From: SKHV01 sp963678565
Lineage (GTDB): Bacteria > Bacteroidota > Bacteroidia > Bacteroidales > Prolixibacteraceae
Length of the DNA stretch: 64,000 bases
Reading direction: 5' to 3'
Assembly (NCBI GenBank): GCA_963678565.1
Contig: OY782875.1
Coordinates: 2,852,001 to 2,916,000 of the forward strand
The notes beneath the pieces were generated by a model that had not been told where the DNA came from, ran no database searches, and saw only the letters and a list, made by a program, of their open reading frames with translations. Position numbers and translations under genes: made by a program. Below are positions 45,240-55,161 of the stretch, one piece after another; position 1 is the stretch's first letter, and each line of letters opens with the position of its first letter.

Positions 45240-46382
45240 ATGAAAAAGATAATTATTTATACCAACATATTTTTATTAATACTTAGCAGTTGTATCACTG
45301 AAGTTGAATTTGATGATGAATTTATTGCCCCCAAATTGGTTGTTAATGGATTTATTAGTCCTGATTCTCTCATTAAAATTAATGTTTCTACAACTCGATC
45401 CATTATTGGATTTGAACGTAACTATCCAACAGTACAAAATGCTAAAGTAGATGTATATGAAGATGGATCGTTTATTGAAGAACTGAACTATATTGAAACT
45501 ATTGACACTATTTGGGGACAAAGATATGTATATAATGATGATCTATCTAAAGATAGTGATTCCTATAACCCATACACCACTGAATATTATATTGAATCAT
45601 TTGACACAATTGCATACTATTTAGGATCATTCTATCCGAATATTGGGAAAGAGTATCAAATTGTAGTTAAAAAAGAGGGGTTTGAAACAGTTCGTGCGAA
45701 TGCAACCATTCCTGATATCGTTCCCATATTAGGTATAGATACTACCATCTCAAAAGAAGTTGAACCAAATCACTCAAGTATAAAAATGAAAGTTGCCATA
45801 AAATTTCAAGATCCGGGGGAAACTGAAAACTTTTACCGTTTAAAAGTGAACTATAAACATGGCTATTTAAGTTACTTTGAAGATCAAGATGGAGATCCCA
45901 ATACTCCCGACTCGATACCTGTTGTTGTTCTTAGTGAATGGTATGAAAATTATAGTTTGGAAAGCGACGATATCATCCTAGTTGGAGAAGAAGGTGCAGA
46001 TGACATATTATTTGGCACCCCTTCGAATCGTTATAATATTTTTGAAGACAAATTAATTAGTGGCATTGAACATGACCTAACTTTTTATAACTATGATGAA
46101 ATATGGGAGAATAACAACGGATATATCCAAACTGAATATGGTGAATTTAATCAGATGTCGATCCATCTGGAAAGCATTTCAAAAGAGAGTTTCCTGTACA
46201 TGCAATCGTATACTAATTTTGAGTGGATCGATGGTGATTTAGATATGTTTATTGAACCAGTTCAGGTATACAATAACATTGAAAATGGTGTCGGTATTTT
46301 TGGAGCAGCAAGTAGCGACAGTTATACATTAAGTAAAGGTGTTTACCCAATGGATGGTGTAAAATACGTTCTTTATTATTAA
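45240..46382 (+). CDS. DUF4249 lipoprotein, receptor partner
   Basis: The 380-residue protein has a lipobox (LLILSSC, Cys at about 17). The family start (EFDDEFIAPKLVVNGFISPDS) and the following beta-sandwich strands identify DUF4249. These surface lipoproteins are encoded next to TonB receptors in Bacteroidota, and a capture or lid role like SusD is assumed, not shown. It is 4 nt after the receptor gene and ends before a bidirectional terminator. Confidence 0.85.
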   Translation: MKKIIIYTNIFLLILSSCITEVEFDDEFIAPKLVVNGFISPDSLIKINVSTTRSIIGFERNYPTVQNAKVDVYEDGSFIEELNYIETIDTIWGQRYVYNDDLSKDSDSYNPYTTEYYIESFDTIAYYLGSFYPNIGKEYQIVVKKEGFETVRANATIPDIVPILGIDTTISKEVEPNHSSIKMKVAIKFQDPGETENFYRLKVNYKHGYLSYFEDQDGDPNTPDSIPVVVLSEWYENYSLESDDIILVGEEGADDILFGTPSNRYNIFEDKLISGIEHDLTFYNYDEIWENNNGYIQTEYGEFNQMSIHLESISKESFLYMQSYTNFEWIDGDLDMFIEPVQVYNNIENGVGIFGAASSDSYTLSKGVYPMDGVKYVLYY

Positions 46383-46384
46383 AT

Positions 46385-46420
46385 AAAAAAGGGTTTACAT
46401 AAATTTGTAAACCCTTTTTT
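46385..46420. terminator. Bidirectional intrinsic terminator
   Basis: GGGTTTAC (46391-46398) and GTAAACCC (46407-46414) form a stem extended by A and T runs on both sides. It lies between the convergent DUF4249 and GH51 genes. Confidence 0.88.
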
Positions 46421-46437
46421 TAAGTATTTCAGTGCTT

Positions 46438-47973
46438 TTATTTATTCAAGGTTAATAGTACCACGCTATGTTTTGGAAGTTTCACTTTCATACTTCCATT
46501 TTTAGGTGATTTTACCTTAAAATCTTCAATATTTACCTTCTCTTCTTTTCCAAAATCGTTGTAATCGGTAAACTTATCCGAAGTAATTACTTCTCCTTTT
46601 ACAGTTCCATATTCCACTCCTAATTCAATTTCAATTTCCTGCTCATTATTAGGATCGATGTTACAAAGGGTAATGCTTAAGGTCTCGTCTTTGATAGAAG
46701 CAGATGCATTTACAGCCTTTAGCGATTCACCTCCATAGGTATAATCATTCGAATTAAGTTCAATAGGTACAAGCGTTGCATCCTGATGTACATTGTACAT
46801 TTTAAATACATAATAAGTTGGTGTTTTTACCATTTTAGCGCCGTCGGTTAAAATTACAGACTGAAGCACATTAACAATTTGTGCAATGTTAGCCATACTT
46901 ATACGATCGGCATTATTGTTGAAAATATTCAAGTTAACACCTGCCACCAATGCATCGCGAACCGTATTTTGTTGCTGCAAAAATCCATCTTTAGTACCTG
47001 GTAATTTATCATACCATGTTCCCCACTCATCAACTACCAATTTAATTCTTCCGCGCGGATCATACTTTTTCATCACCTCCCAATGCTGTTCAATGATGGT
47101 TTCAATTTGCAGCGAATTTCTTAAAGTTGCAAACCACATATCTTCTTCAAAATCTATCGAAGAACCTTTACTTCCACGCCAGCTGCCTGTAGGTAAAGTA
47201 TAATGATGAAGTGAAACTCCTTGCGTTAAATATTGCTTGCCCGCTAAGCCAGCCATAATCTTGTCAGTCCAATTGGTATCTCCAGAAGAAGGACCACAAA
47301 TGATTTTTTGAAAACCTTGTCCGCGCACAAAGCTCGCATAATGACGATAGATATCAGCATAATATTCAGGGCGCATATCACCTCCACATCCCCACGTTTC
47401 ATTACCAATACCCCAAAATTTTACATCCCATGGATCTTCACGACCATTTTTCTTGCGAAGCTCTGTCATTGGACTTTCGTTTGAAGAAGTTACATATTCA
47501 ACCCATTCGGTTGCTTCTTGTACAGTTCCTGAGCCAACATTAATGCTCAAATAAGGCTGAGTACCAATCAACTCACAAAAATCTAAAAATTCGTGCGTTC
47601 CAAAGCTGTTGTCTTCGGTAACTCCTCCCCAATGAACATTAACAATTGAAGGACGATTTTCTTTGGGACCTATTCCATCTTTCCAATGATAAGTATCTGC
47701 AAAACAACCTCCTGGCCAACGTAAAACAGGCACTTTCATTTCTTTAAAAGCTTCCACAACATCAGTTCGATATCCGTTAATATTTGGAATATCAGAATCC
47801 TCTCCTACATAAATACCTTCGTAAATACAGGTACCAAGATGCTCCGAGAAGTGGCCATAAATTTCTTTGTTAATCTTAACTTTTGCACTTTCAATATCAA
47901 GCTTCAACGAATTTTGAGCAATCAAAACCACTGTTGAAACCATCAAAACAAAAACAATCGATAATTTTTTCAT
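46438..47973 (-). CDS. Alpha-L-arabinofuranosidase, GH51
   Basis: The 511-residue protein has a signal peptide (MKKLSIVFVLMVSTVVLIAQ) and a GH51 (alpha/beta)8 barrel plus C-terminal beta domain. The acid/base is Glu192 in GIGNETWGCGG, and the nucleophile is Glu316 in VDEWGTWY. IYGHFSEHLG and VLRWPGGCFADTYHW are further family landmarks. It releases arabinose from arabinan or arabinoxylan side chains. No other arabinan gene lies close by. Confidence 0.92.
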   Translation of the reverse strand: MKKLSIVFVLMVSTVVLIAQNSLKLDIESAKVKINKEIYGHFSEHLGTCIYEGIYVGEDSDIPNINGYRTDVVEAFKEMKVPVLRWPGGCFADTYHWKDGIGPKENRPSIVNVHWGGVTEDNSFGTHEFLDFCELIGTQPYLSINVGSGTVQEATEWVEYVTSSNESPMTELRKKNGREDPWDVKFWGIGNETWGCGGDMRPEYYADIYRHYASFVRGQGFQKIICGPSSGDTNWTDKIMAGLAGKQYLTQGVSLHHYTLPTGSWRGSKGSSIDFEEDMWFATLRNSLQIETIIEQHWEVMKKYDPRGRIKLVVDEWGTWYDKLPGTKDGFLQQQNTVRDALVAGVNLNIFNNNADRISMANIAQIVNVLQSVILTDGAKMVKTPTYYVFKMYNVHQDATLVPIELNSNDYTYGGESLKAVNASASIKDETLSITLCNIDPNNEQEIEIELGVEYGTVKGEVITSDKFTDYNDFGKEEKVNIEDFKVKSPKNGSMKVKLPKHSVVLLTLNK

Positions 47974-48011
47974 GATAGATTATAATAGTTGAATTAAAAT
48001 TTCAGAATAAT

Positions 48012-48038
48012 CAAATATAAGAAAATGGATTCTAGCAA
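48012..48038 (-). promoter_or_regulatory. Promoter for the GH51 gene
   Basis: On the minus strand, TTG (48038-48036), a 16-nt spacer and TATATTTG (48019-48012) fit the Bacteroidota promoter. It lies about 40 nt before the ATG at 47973. Confidence 0.6.
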
Positions 48039-48139
48039 AAGTGGATTAATTAAGATTTAGGATAAATTTATTCTCTGAAAAACCTGCATCTATTAGTAAA
48101 AAATTATCAGTTTTAATTCATCAGAATATTGTTTAATGA

Positions 48140-48147
48140 TATCTTTG
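48140..48147 (+). promoter_or_regulatory. -7 element upstream of the secreted protease
   Basis: TATCTTTG fits TAnnTTTG and lies only 8 nt before the ATG at 48156. If used, the transcript would be almost leaderless. The -33 element is not clear. Confidence 0.4.
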
Positions 48148-48155
48148 AATGACAC

Positions 48156-50315
48156 ATGAATCATTATTTTTCAAAATACTATTTTAATTTTATTGCAATT
48201 GTATTGTACATAGGATTTCTACTTTCAAATACTGCTCATGCACAAATTTCAGCAGGAGGAATACCCATAAAAGTTGACCATGCCGTTTTGATGAAGTCTG
48301 GCTTCAAGCAACAAATATCGATGCCAAAGCTCGATTTTAATACAATGGCCATAAAAGCTTCAAAAAATACCTTCGGCAAAAACTTAAAATTTGGACATGC
48401 TTTCAAAGTACACTTTACCCCTGAAAATGCTGGTCAGATATTCTATACGGAATATTTTAAAATTTGGCAACTCGAAATTGAATCGATCGATGCTTTTGCG
48501 ATTAATTTAGTTTTCGATAAATACCACCTACCATCTGGTGCCCGACTGTTTATTTGTAACCACGATGGGAGCAAAATACTTGGAGCTTTCACTTCGAGAA
48601 ATAACAAAGAATCAAATATTTTAGCCATTCACCCTTTGCCTGGTGATAAAATACGAATTCAATATGAAGAACCTTTAAGCGCAGCATTCAAAGGGGAACT
48701 ATCAATTGGGACTATTGTTCATGCCTATTTAGATATTTTCGATGAGAAAAATCTTTTTTACCCTAGAAGAACTTCAGGGACTTGCAATGTGGATGTGCAA
48801 TGTGAAAATGAATCGGATTTGGAACTGCAAAAAAGAGCTGTTTGCAGGGTCTTTGCAGTTGATAAGCTTGGCACTGCGACACTTGTAAACAACACAAGAC
48901 AAGATGGAACTCCCTACTTACTTAGTGCTTATCATGTTTTCGACAACACTAGCACAAGTGATTCGTCCATATTTAGTTTTAATTATGAAAGTCCTTTTTG
49001 TACTAGCTTAGAAGGCTCAGATTACATGTCGATCAGTGGTGCAAAAACCATTGCAGGAAGAATGGAAACCGATATGATCTTACTTGAACTTAGCGAATCT
49101 CCTCCTCCCTCATTTCGCCCTTATTTTTCAGGATGGGATAAAACAAATACGCCACCCGAAAATAGCTATTGCATTCATCACCCCAATGGTGATACAAAAA
49201 AGATCTCGCACGATACCGGAATTTGTGCAATTGGAAGGTATCACAACGGAACACTCCTCAATGGACACTGGAAAGTTATGAATTGGGAAACAGGCACTAC
49301 CGAAAATGGATCATCAGGTGCCGGACTGTTTAACAACAAAGGGCATTTAGTAGGCACACTAAGTGGAGGAAAAGCCTCATGCACCAATTTAGATTACGAT
49401 GTTTTTGCTCGTTTCGATGTAATGTATAATCATTATTCGTCGAACAACAGCCAATTAAAACATTGGCTAAATCCGGATGATCAAAATATTGAAATTCTAA
49501 ATAGTTATGATCCTTATGCTGAAGATCAAACTAATTGCACAAGCATTTCGAATTTCTCAGTCGACGATAATTTACCAAGTAATAAAACTTCCGAGTTATT
49601 TATATCAAAGAATAATTTAGATGGATTTTCAGAAGTTGCCTCTTTTTTTAATCAAGTAAACGAAGGGAATTTAGAAGGAGTATCCATCGGAATTGAAAGA
49701 AAAATAGCTAAAAATCTGAATCCTAAAATTAATTTAAAAATTTATTCGAATAGTTTAAGCGCTGAACAAGTTATCTATGCGCAAGCAATAAAATTCGAAA
49801 ACTTAATTGAAGGAGCAATTAATTACATTCCTTTGGAAGAAGATATAAGGATTGATGGAAAGTTCTATGTTGGTTTCGAAATTCCAAATTCAGAAGATAC
49901 GCTTAATTTTTACTATTCTGAATTAAAATCAGAAACTAAAAATACCCTATTTTTTAAAACTAATGATGAGTGGAAAGCTTTTAATTCTGTCAATGATCAA
50001 AATAAAACAGCTCATTTATTGATAGAGGCAAATATTTGTGCTTACATCTTAAGTAATGATACAAGCCAATTAAACAAACGAGATTTGATAAGCATTGCAC
50101 CCAATCCAGCTTATAATATTATAAATATTTCATTTATTATTGGAAGTCAATACAGAATAAAAATTTACAACGCAGCAGGCAGTCGTGTCTATATGCAAAA
50201 CGAAATCAAGGATTCTGAAATAACAATTAATATTGAAAACTATAAGCGAGGAGTTTACTTTATTCAGGCGGAAAATGAAATTGGATTTCAAACATTGAAA
50301 CTTATAAAAAAGTAA
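48156..50315 (+). CDS. Secreted serine protease with type IX sorting domain
   Basis: The 719-residue protein has a signal peptide (ending ...NTAHAQ at 30), a propeptide and a lysyl-endopeptidase-like S1 domain with His260 (LLSAYHVF), Asp306 (METDMILL) and Ser387 (NGSSGAGLF). A spacer and a C-terminal type A T9SS domain follow (about 640-719; SIAPNPAYNIINISF, YKRGVYFIQAENE, ending TLKLIKK). It should pass through the type IX secretion system and be anchored or released at the cell surface. It probably acts in protein scavenging. It stands alone. Confidence 0.88.
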   Translation: MNHYFSKYYFNFIAIVLYIGFLLSNTAHAQISAGGIPIKVDHAVLMKSGFKQQISMPKLDFNTMAIKASKNTFGKNLKFGHAFKVHFTPENAGQIFYTEYFKIWQLEIESIDAFAINLVFDKYHLPSGARLFICNHDGSKILGAFTSRNNKESNILAIHPLPGDKIRIQYEEPLSAAFKGELSIGTIVHAYLDIFDEKNLFYPRRTSGTCNVDVQCENESDLELQKRAVCRVFAVDKLGTATLVNNTRQDGTPYLLSAYHVFDNTSTSDSSIFSFNYESPFCTSLEGSDYMSISGAKTIAGRMETDMILLELSESPPPSFRPYFSGWDKTNTPPENSYCIHHPNGDTKKISHDTGICAIGRYHNGTLLNGHWKVMNWETGTTENGSSGAGLFNNKGHLVGTLSGGKASCTNLDYDVFARFDVMYNHYSSNNSQLKHWLNPDDQNIEILNSYDPYAEDQTNCTSISNFSVDDNLPSNKTSELFISKNNLDGFSEVASFFNQVNEGNLEGVSIGIERKIAKNLNPKINLKIYSNSLSAEQVIYAQAIKFENLIEGAINYIPLEEDIRIDGKFYVGFEIPNSEDTLNFYYSELKSETKNTLFFKTNDEWKAFNSVNDQNKTAHLLIEANICAYILSNDTSQLNKRDLISIAPNPAYNIINISFIIGSQYRIKIYNAAGSRVYMQNEIKDSEITINIENYKRGVYFIQAENEIGFQTLKLIKK

Positions 50316-50325
50316 TTATCAGAAT

Positions 50326-52134
50326 TTAATTCATGAACTTACGAATTGCAGCAATTAAATCATCGCTTATAATAGGTTTTACCAATACATGATTACAACC
50401 GGCCTCAATACAGCTCAACTTATCCTCATCCATAGAAAGTGCAGTCTGCGCAATCACGGGAATATTAGTATTCATCTTCCGGATCATTCTAGTAGCATCT
50501 ATACCATCCATTTCTGGCATTAAAATATCCATTAAAATCAAATCTACTTTATCTTCATTCTTATGATAAAGTTCAACCGCCTCTTCTCCATTTTTTGCCC
50601 AAAGAATGCTAATTTTTGTTTTCACTAACAACTCCTTTAAATAGCGATAATTAAGTTCAGTATCCTCTGCAATAATTATTGTTTTTGTACTCCAATTATT
50701 GGTTCCATTCGAAGGTTGAATTGGATTATCAGTTGATTTAATGATGGGAAAAGTTAAAGTAAAAACGCTTCCTTTTCCATGTTCCGATTCTACATGAATA
50801 TTTCCTTTTAACAAATCAGTTACTTTTTTTACAATTGCTAAACCAAGTCCACCACCACGATTTCTATCGGTATTCAGGTTCTCAGTTTTCCCAAAATTCT
50901 TGAAAATTAGTTCAAGCTGCTCTTTATCAATTCCAATTCCTGTATCTCTTACGTAAAATTGAATTTCAGCATCAGACTTAGTCTGATATCCAATCTCAAT
51001 TTCACCTTCATCGGTATATTTTAAAGCATTATCAATTATTAGATTTAAAACTCGCTTTAACCACTTACAGTCGATGTTAATCGACAAGTTGTCTTTTTCT
51101 TTGTTCGTGGAAATTATACGAATTTTCTTATCTATTTTTTCAACCCCAATTTTTGCTTGTTCATGAAGCTCTTTGAGTATTGTATTTACCTTACAATAAC
51201 TATAATCTAATCGAACTTGATTAGCTTCTAATCTCGAAAGTTCTATTGCATTTTCAACAATATTTAAGATTTCATTTCCACTATTTTGGATATAACTGAC
51301 ATATTCTTTTCGATCAGCATTGATTAAAGCATCGTCATTTAGTAAGCTTGAAAATCCAATAATTGCATGTAGAGGAGTACGGATTTCGTGCTGAATATTA
51401 TCAATAATTGCCTTTTTCAAATTTTCAGCTTCCTCAAGCATCACTTTCGCTCTTTGTAATTCGGTTTCGTTCTCAATTTCATTTGAAACATCGAGCACAA
51501 ACTGAACCTTAATTACATCATTTCCGAGGTAATAATGCTTTACAGTTTCTTTCAACCAAACTATTTTACCACCTTTTGTTTTTACCCGCTTTTTATGAGA
51601 GTAGATTGAAGATGAGCCATACTTTTTGATTATTTCATCCTCTTTTTCAGAATCTTCCTCGAAAGTTATGGAACGCCAATTCATATTAACAATCTCGCTT
51701 CGAGAATAGCCTAAACGTTTTGTCAAATAAGGCGAAACCCACGTAACTTTATTCGTGCTTAAATTGTTGATAATAATCCCTTGCGGAAGGTCAACTAAGA
51801 ATTCGCTAATAAAACGATCGTTTAGAATTTGATCGTAATTAATTGAAACCTCAGTCGCAACCAAGAAGTACTCGAACTCGTTGATTGGTGAAAAATTTAA
51901 GCGTATATTTTTATTTACACCATTGCTATTCAAGTAAATTCCTTCTATTTCATTCTCTTCATCAGGAACAACTGCCAAGGTTCCACCAAAAATAATGTAT
52001 TGTTCTAACTGAATAATTTTATAAAAGGTTTTTCCGAATAAGCATTTGGCATACTTATTCATTTCTACCTCGCCAGACTTTACGTTGACAAGAATAGTGG
52101 CTGAAGGAATTTTATTGAAATAGTCTAATCTCAT
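50326..52134 (-). CDS. Hybrid sensor histidine kinase with PAS domain
   Basis: From the ATG at 52134 (the upstream TTG is rejected) the protein has 602 residues without a membrane segment. It has an N-terminal PAS-like part, a second PAS domain (about 110-220; WVSPYLTKRLGYSRSEI), HisKA with His249 in NIQHEIRTPLHAIIGF, HATPase (LNLIIDNALKYTDEGE, DTGIGID, GGGLGLAIV) and a C-terminal receiver with Asp536 in LILMDILMPEMDG. It is a soluble sensor of an internal signal, passing phosphate within itself. No output regulator is next to it. Confidence 0.88.
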   Translation of the reverse strand: MRLDYFNKIPSATILVNVKSGEVEMNKYAKCLFGKTFYKIIQLEQYIIFGGTLAVVPDEENEIEGIYLNSNGVNKNIRLNFSPINEFEYFLVATEVSINYDQILNDRFISEFLVDLPQGIIINNLSTNKVTWVSPYLTKRLGYSRSEIVNMNWRSITFEEDSEKEDEIIKKYGSSSIYSHKKRVKTKGGKIVWLKETVKHYYLGNDVIKVQFVLDVSNEIENETELQRAKVMLEEAENLKKAIIDNIQHEIRTPLHAIIGFSSLLNDDALINADRKEYVSYIQNSGNEILNIVENAIELSRLEANQVRLDYSYCKVNTILKELHEQAKIGVEKIDKKIRIISTNKEKDNLSINIDCKWLKRVLNLIIDNALKYTDEGEIEIGYQTKSDAEIQFYVRDTGIGIDKEQLELIFKNFGKTENLNTDRNRGGGLGLAIVKKVTDLLKGNIHVESEHGKGSVFTLTFPIIKSTDNPIQPSNGTNNWSTKTIIIAEDTELNYRYLKELLVKTKISILWAKNGEEAVELYHKNEDKVDLILMDILMPEMDGIDATRMIRKMNTNIPVIAQTALSMDEDKLSCIEAGCNHVLVKPIISDDLIAAIRKFMN

Positions 52135-52198
52135 AACCGTCAAATAAATAAAACTACATCAATTTAGAAGAAAATAAACTTTTTTTTGACTGAATGGT

Positions 52199-53581
52199 TT
52201 AATATTTTGACGAATGATCAATAAAGTGCATAGTTTGATCAACATTTAGATTCTTTGCAACGATCTTTTTTTGTCCATCAAGTACATAAATCATTGGTGT
52301 TTGAATCACATTATAATCAATTTTAAAGTTGGTTTCGTTTTGTTTATTATAAACATTAATCCAATCTTCTAAACTATTTTCTGCGATATAATCGACCCAT
52401 TGATCATACTTATTATCGGTATGAACTGCATATACTTTAACTTTATTTGCAAATGAACTTTCTAAAATTTGTGTGTGCAATTTTGGAATTTCTTCTTGAC
52501 AATGGCCACAATCAATTTCCCAAAAAACAAGCAATGTAAATATAGCATCCGTACTTTTCAACGCGACTTCATTATTTTCAACATTAGGCAATCTTATTTC
52601 AGGAGCAGTATTGCCAATTAAATTTGCTCGAAGCATGCGCACTTTAATTTGCAATTCTCGCAAAAAAGAATTGGAAGCCCAATAAGCTCTTCCAGATAAA
52701 TAGGAAAAATCGGCCACTTTTACCAACAATTTATCCATCCCCATCAATTTCGAATCTTGACTCAAATTAAGAAAGTAACTCGACAAAAATTGAAACATAA
52801 TTGAGTCGATATTGGATTGCGACAAAACTTTTAGAGCTTGTGGGATTATCGTATCGGGGTGCTGAATTAAAACTTTATTGAAGTAGTGATCTAACTTTGA
52901 TTTTAAAACAGGAGTATTTAACAAAGCTGAATTTTGAAAATTAATTGCTTCTAAAAAATGATCGCGCTGATAAAAATACCGTTTGGTAATCATTTCATGA
53001 TCAAGGTTTTCTGTGCTTAAGTTTTTGGGGTACTTAAATGGTTTTGAGGCATTTAAAAAGTCGGCATATAGGCTTCCTTTAAACTGCTCGATGTCTTTAT
53101 AAATAAACGATTCAATTACTTTATCAAGAGAATCGAGTTGATTGGAAATTGCTATCTTTTCTATTTCACTGGCTTTTGGGACTTGTTTGAGCAATTTGTT
53201 TTTATAACGACCGGCACTTCGCAATAAAGTCTGATACTCCATAAATTGGCTACTTTCAGAGCTTCCTTCGATGTTAATACCTGTGTTGGATTGAAGAAAT
53301 CTTAGATTTTGTTCTTCCCCAAGCAAGAATTCAACAACTGGTGCATTCTGATGCACAATAATGTAAAGTCCCCCTATTAAGTTATGTGCTCCAGCAAAAA
53401 TTCCTTCACCACTTGAATTTAATTGAATGGTATCGACCGGAAATATATTTGAAGCTTTATACTTTGCTAGGATTATCTGTTCGTTAGGAAGTGACGCAAA
53501 CCCAACAAAAAACGAATAACCTTGGGCATAAATGCCAAAGGTTATCATCAAATTAAATATGATTAGAAATATTCTTTTCAA
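52199..53581 (-). CDS. TlpA-like thiol-disulfide oxidoreductase
   Basis: The 460-residue protein has a signal peptide (MKRIFLIIFNLMITFGIYAQG). An N-terminal DUF4369-like beta domain and a long helical middle part are followed by a C-terminal thioredoxin fold with the redox motif Cys358-Gly-His-Cys361 (FWEIDCGHCQEEIPKLH) and a cis-Pro context (IQTPMIYVLD). It probably reduces or handles periplasmic cysteines or heme ligands. It lies 10 nt after the DUF4097-like gene, so it belongs to the ECF sigma operon. Confidence 0.82.
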   Translation of the reverse strand: MKRIFLIIFNLMITFGIYAQGYSFFVGFASLPNEQIILAKYKASNIFPVDTIQLNSSGEGIFAGAHNLIGGLYIIVHQNAPVVEFLLGEEQNLRFLQSNTGINIEGSSESSQFMEYQTLLRSAGRYKNKLLKQVPKASEIEKIAISNQLDSLDKVIESFIYKDIEQFKGSLYADFLNASKPFKYPKNLSTENLDHEMITKRYFYQRDHFLEAINFQNSALLNTPVLKSKLDHYFNKVLIQHPDTIIPQALKVLSQSNIDSIMFQFLSSYFLNLSQDSKLMGMDKLLVKVADFSYLSGRAYWASNSFLRELQIKVRMLRANLIGNTAPEIRLPNVENNEVALKSTDAIFTLLVFWEIDCGHCQEEIPKLHTQILESSFANKVKVYAVHTDNKYDQWVDYIAENSLEDWINVYNKQNETNFKIDYNVIQTPMIYVLDGQKKIVAKNLNVDQTMHFIDHSSKY

Positions 53582-53591
53582 TCGAGTGATG

Positions 53592-54635
53592 TTATTTTGT
53601 CAAATCAACATTTCCGTATTTGCTCTTAATGTTTACTTCCGCTTCGGTATTTTCACTTTCAATATAAACCTCAAGATAGGTATAATTATCTTCTTTTATC
53701 TTTTTAATCGGTTCAGATTTTGGATAGTAGATTTTACAATACTTAGTTTCAGCTTTTAAGAAGTAGGCCACGTCTTCATCAATACCAACTCGCAATTTAC
53801 CGTATTCATTATCTACAATAATTTTACTAAAACTAACCAATACAGATTCAATTTCAATATCACCGTATTCATTTTCTAATAAAAATTGACCAGACAGTTC
53901 TTCGACACTCCAATTTGTAAATTTCGATTCCCCCGCGATGGATTTAACTGCATCAATCTTGTAACTATCGTACTTCGATTCAACTTTTAAGTTGCTTAAT
54001 TCATCGATGGTAATGCCAGAGTACTTGGTATCCAAAACTGCATTTTCAACATAACCTAAAGCTAACTTAGAATAAGCAATATCTGCTTCTAAATTATTAA
54101 TTGAATCAAAAACTGCTTTTCCGTAACCTAATTCAATTTCAATTGGTAAGGTTTCAGAAATTAAACTTTCCCCCATTATACTTCCGTACTTCACGTCAAA
54201 TTTTCCTTCAGCATTCAAATCTCCCAGTTTTACATTTCCAAATTTATTCGTCACTTCAAGGTTACGATCCGTTGGGATGTTGATGGTATATTCGATTGAG
54301 AACTCTTCTACATTACTAAATTTATTACCAAAAATTGTTTTTGCCTCTAAATGATCACCAATTAAATCGATATCAAACTCAAGCTGTTCGCTCAGGTATT
54401 CTGCCTTTTTTTCATTCACATTATCTATTTGAATAAGCACATCAACAATCACTGAATCCTCACGCGTATTTACAAAATTCACACTACCGAATTTATGCAC
54501 AACAGTTATTGAAGCCACCTCATCAATTGGATAGGCAAAATGAATTTCCTTTTCGAATTGCCCAAATACAACTTGCGATAAAAGTAATATGGGTAGGGCA
54601 AGTAATTTATAGCTCCGTATTTTCATCGTTTTCAT
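53592..54635 (-). CDS. DUF4097-like exported protein
   Basis: The 347-residue protein has a signal peptide (MKTMKIRSYKLLALPILLLSQ) and repeating beta-strand units such as HKFGSVNF, TNKFGNVKLGDLNAEGKF, YGSIMGES, YGDIEIESV and YGNVDLTK at the end. This right-handed beta-helix-like repetition is typical of DUF4097/DUF2807 adhesin-like proteins found beside sigma/anti-sigma pairs. The function is unknown. The start overlaps the anti-sigma gene by about 29 nt. Confidence 0.78.
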   Translation of the reverse strand: MKTMKIRSYKLLALPILLLSQVVFGQFEKEIHFAYPIDEVASITVVHKFGSVNFVNTREDSVIVDVLIQIDNVNEKKAEYLSEQLEFDIDLIGDHLEAKTIFGNKFSNVEEFSIEYTINIPTDRNLEVTNKFGNVKLGDLNAEGKFDVKYGSIMGESLISETLPIEIELGYGKAVFDSINNLEADIAYSKLALGYVENAVLDTKYSGITIDELSNLKVESKYDSYKIDAVKSIAGESKFTNWSVEELSGQFLLENEYGDIEIESVLVSFSKIIVDNEYGKLRVGIDEDVAYFLKAETKYCKIYYPKSEPIKKIKEDNYTYLEVYIESENTEAEVNIKSKYGNVDLTK

Positions 54636-55161
54636 GGTTATCCGTTGTTTGTTTATTAGCTTCCAATTTTAATAATATTTGTGTAATTACACCTAATTTT
54701 GCTTGATAATGATCAATCATTGCATTTACAATTCGCTCGTCGCCGGGGTTTAATTTCATTTCGTCACACAACTGTTGATACTGATTATCAAAGGCTTTCA
54801 ATTCCTCGCTCAACATTTCCTGCATGCTTTCATCGATATTGTTTTGCTGAAAATAATTTTCGAGTTTTGTTTCTTTATAAGAAATAGACTGAACATAGTA
54901 ATTTTCAACTTCTTCGTATTCAGGTGAAACTTCACGCAAACTGATTGATTCAGGCTGCTGCGCATTATTATAATTATACGCCAACAAAGCAAGTACAAAA
55001 ATTGCAGCTATTCCACTAAAAAGTTGAAGTACTCGTACTTTATTTTTAGATTTTGAACTGGAATTCAATTTCATCTCAAATCGTTCAAAATGCCCCTCAT
55101 GTGGTTCATCATTTTGAATTTCATTTCGATTTTCCTGTAATATTTTTTCTAATTCATCCAT
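54607..55161 (-). CDS. Probable anti-sigma factor
   Basis: The 184-residue protein has a cytoplasmic N-terminal part (MDELEKILQENRNEIQNDEP), one membrane helix (about 44-62) and a periplasmic helical part (about 70-184). The layout and the overlap of 8 nt with the ECF sigma gene point to an anti-sigma factor that holds the sigma at the membrane until a signal comes. No zinc-binding HxxxCxxC motif is visible, so it is not a ZAS-type protein. Assignment rests mainly on context. Confidence 0.65.
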   Translation of the reverse strand: MDELEKILQENRNEIQNDEPHEGHFERFEMKLNSSSKSKNKVRVLQLFSGIAAIFVLALLAYNYNNAQQPESISLREVSPEYEEVENYYVQSISYKETKLENYFQQNNIDESMQEMLSEELKAFDNQYQQLCDEMKLNPGDERIVNAMIDHYQAKLGVITQILLKLEANKQTTDNHENDENTEL

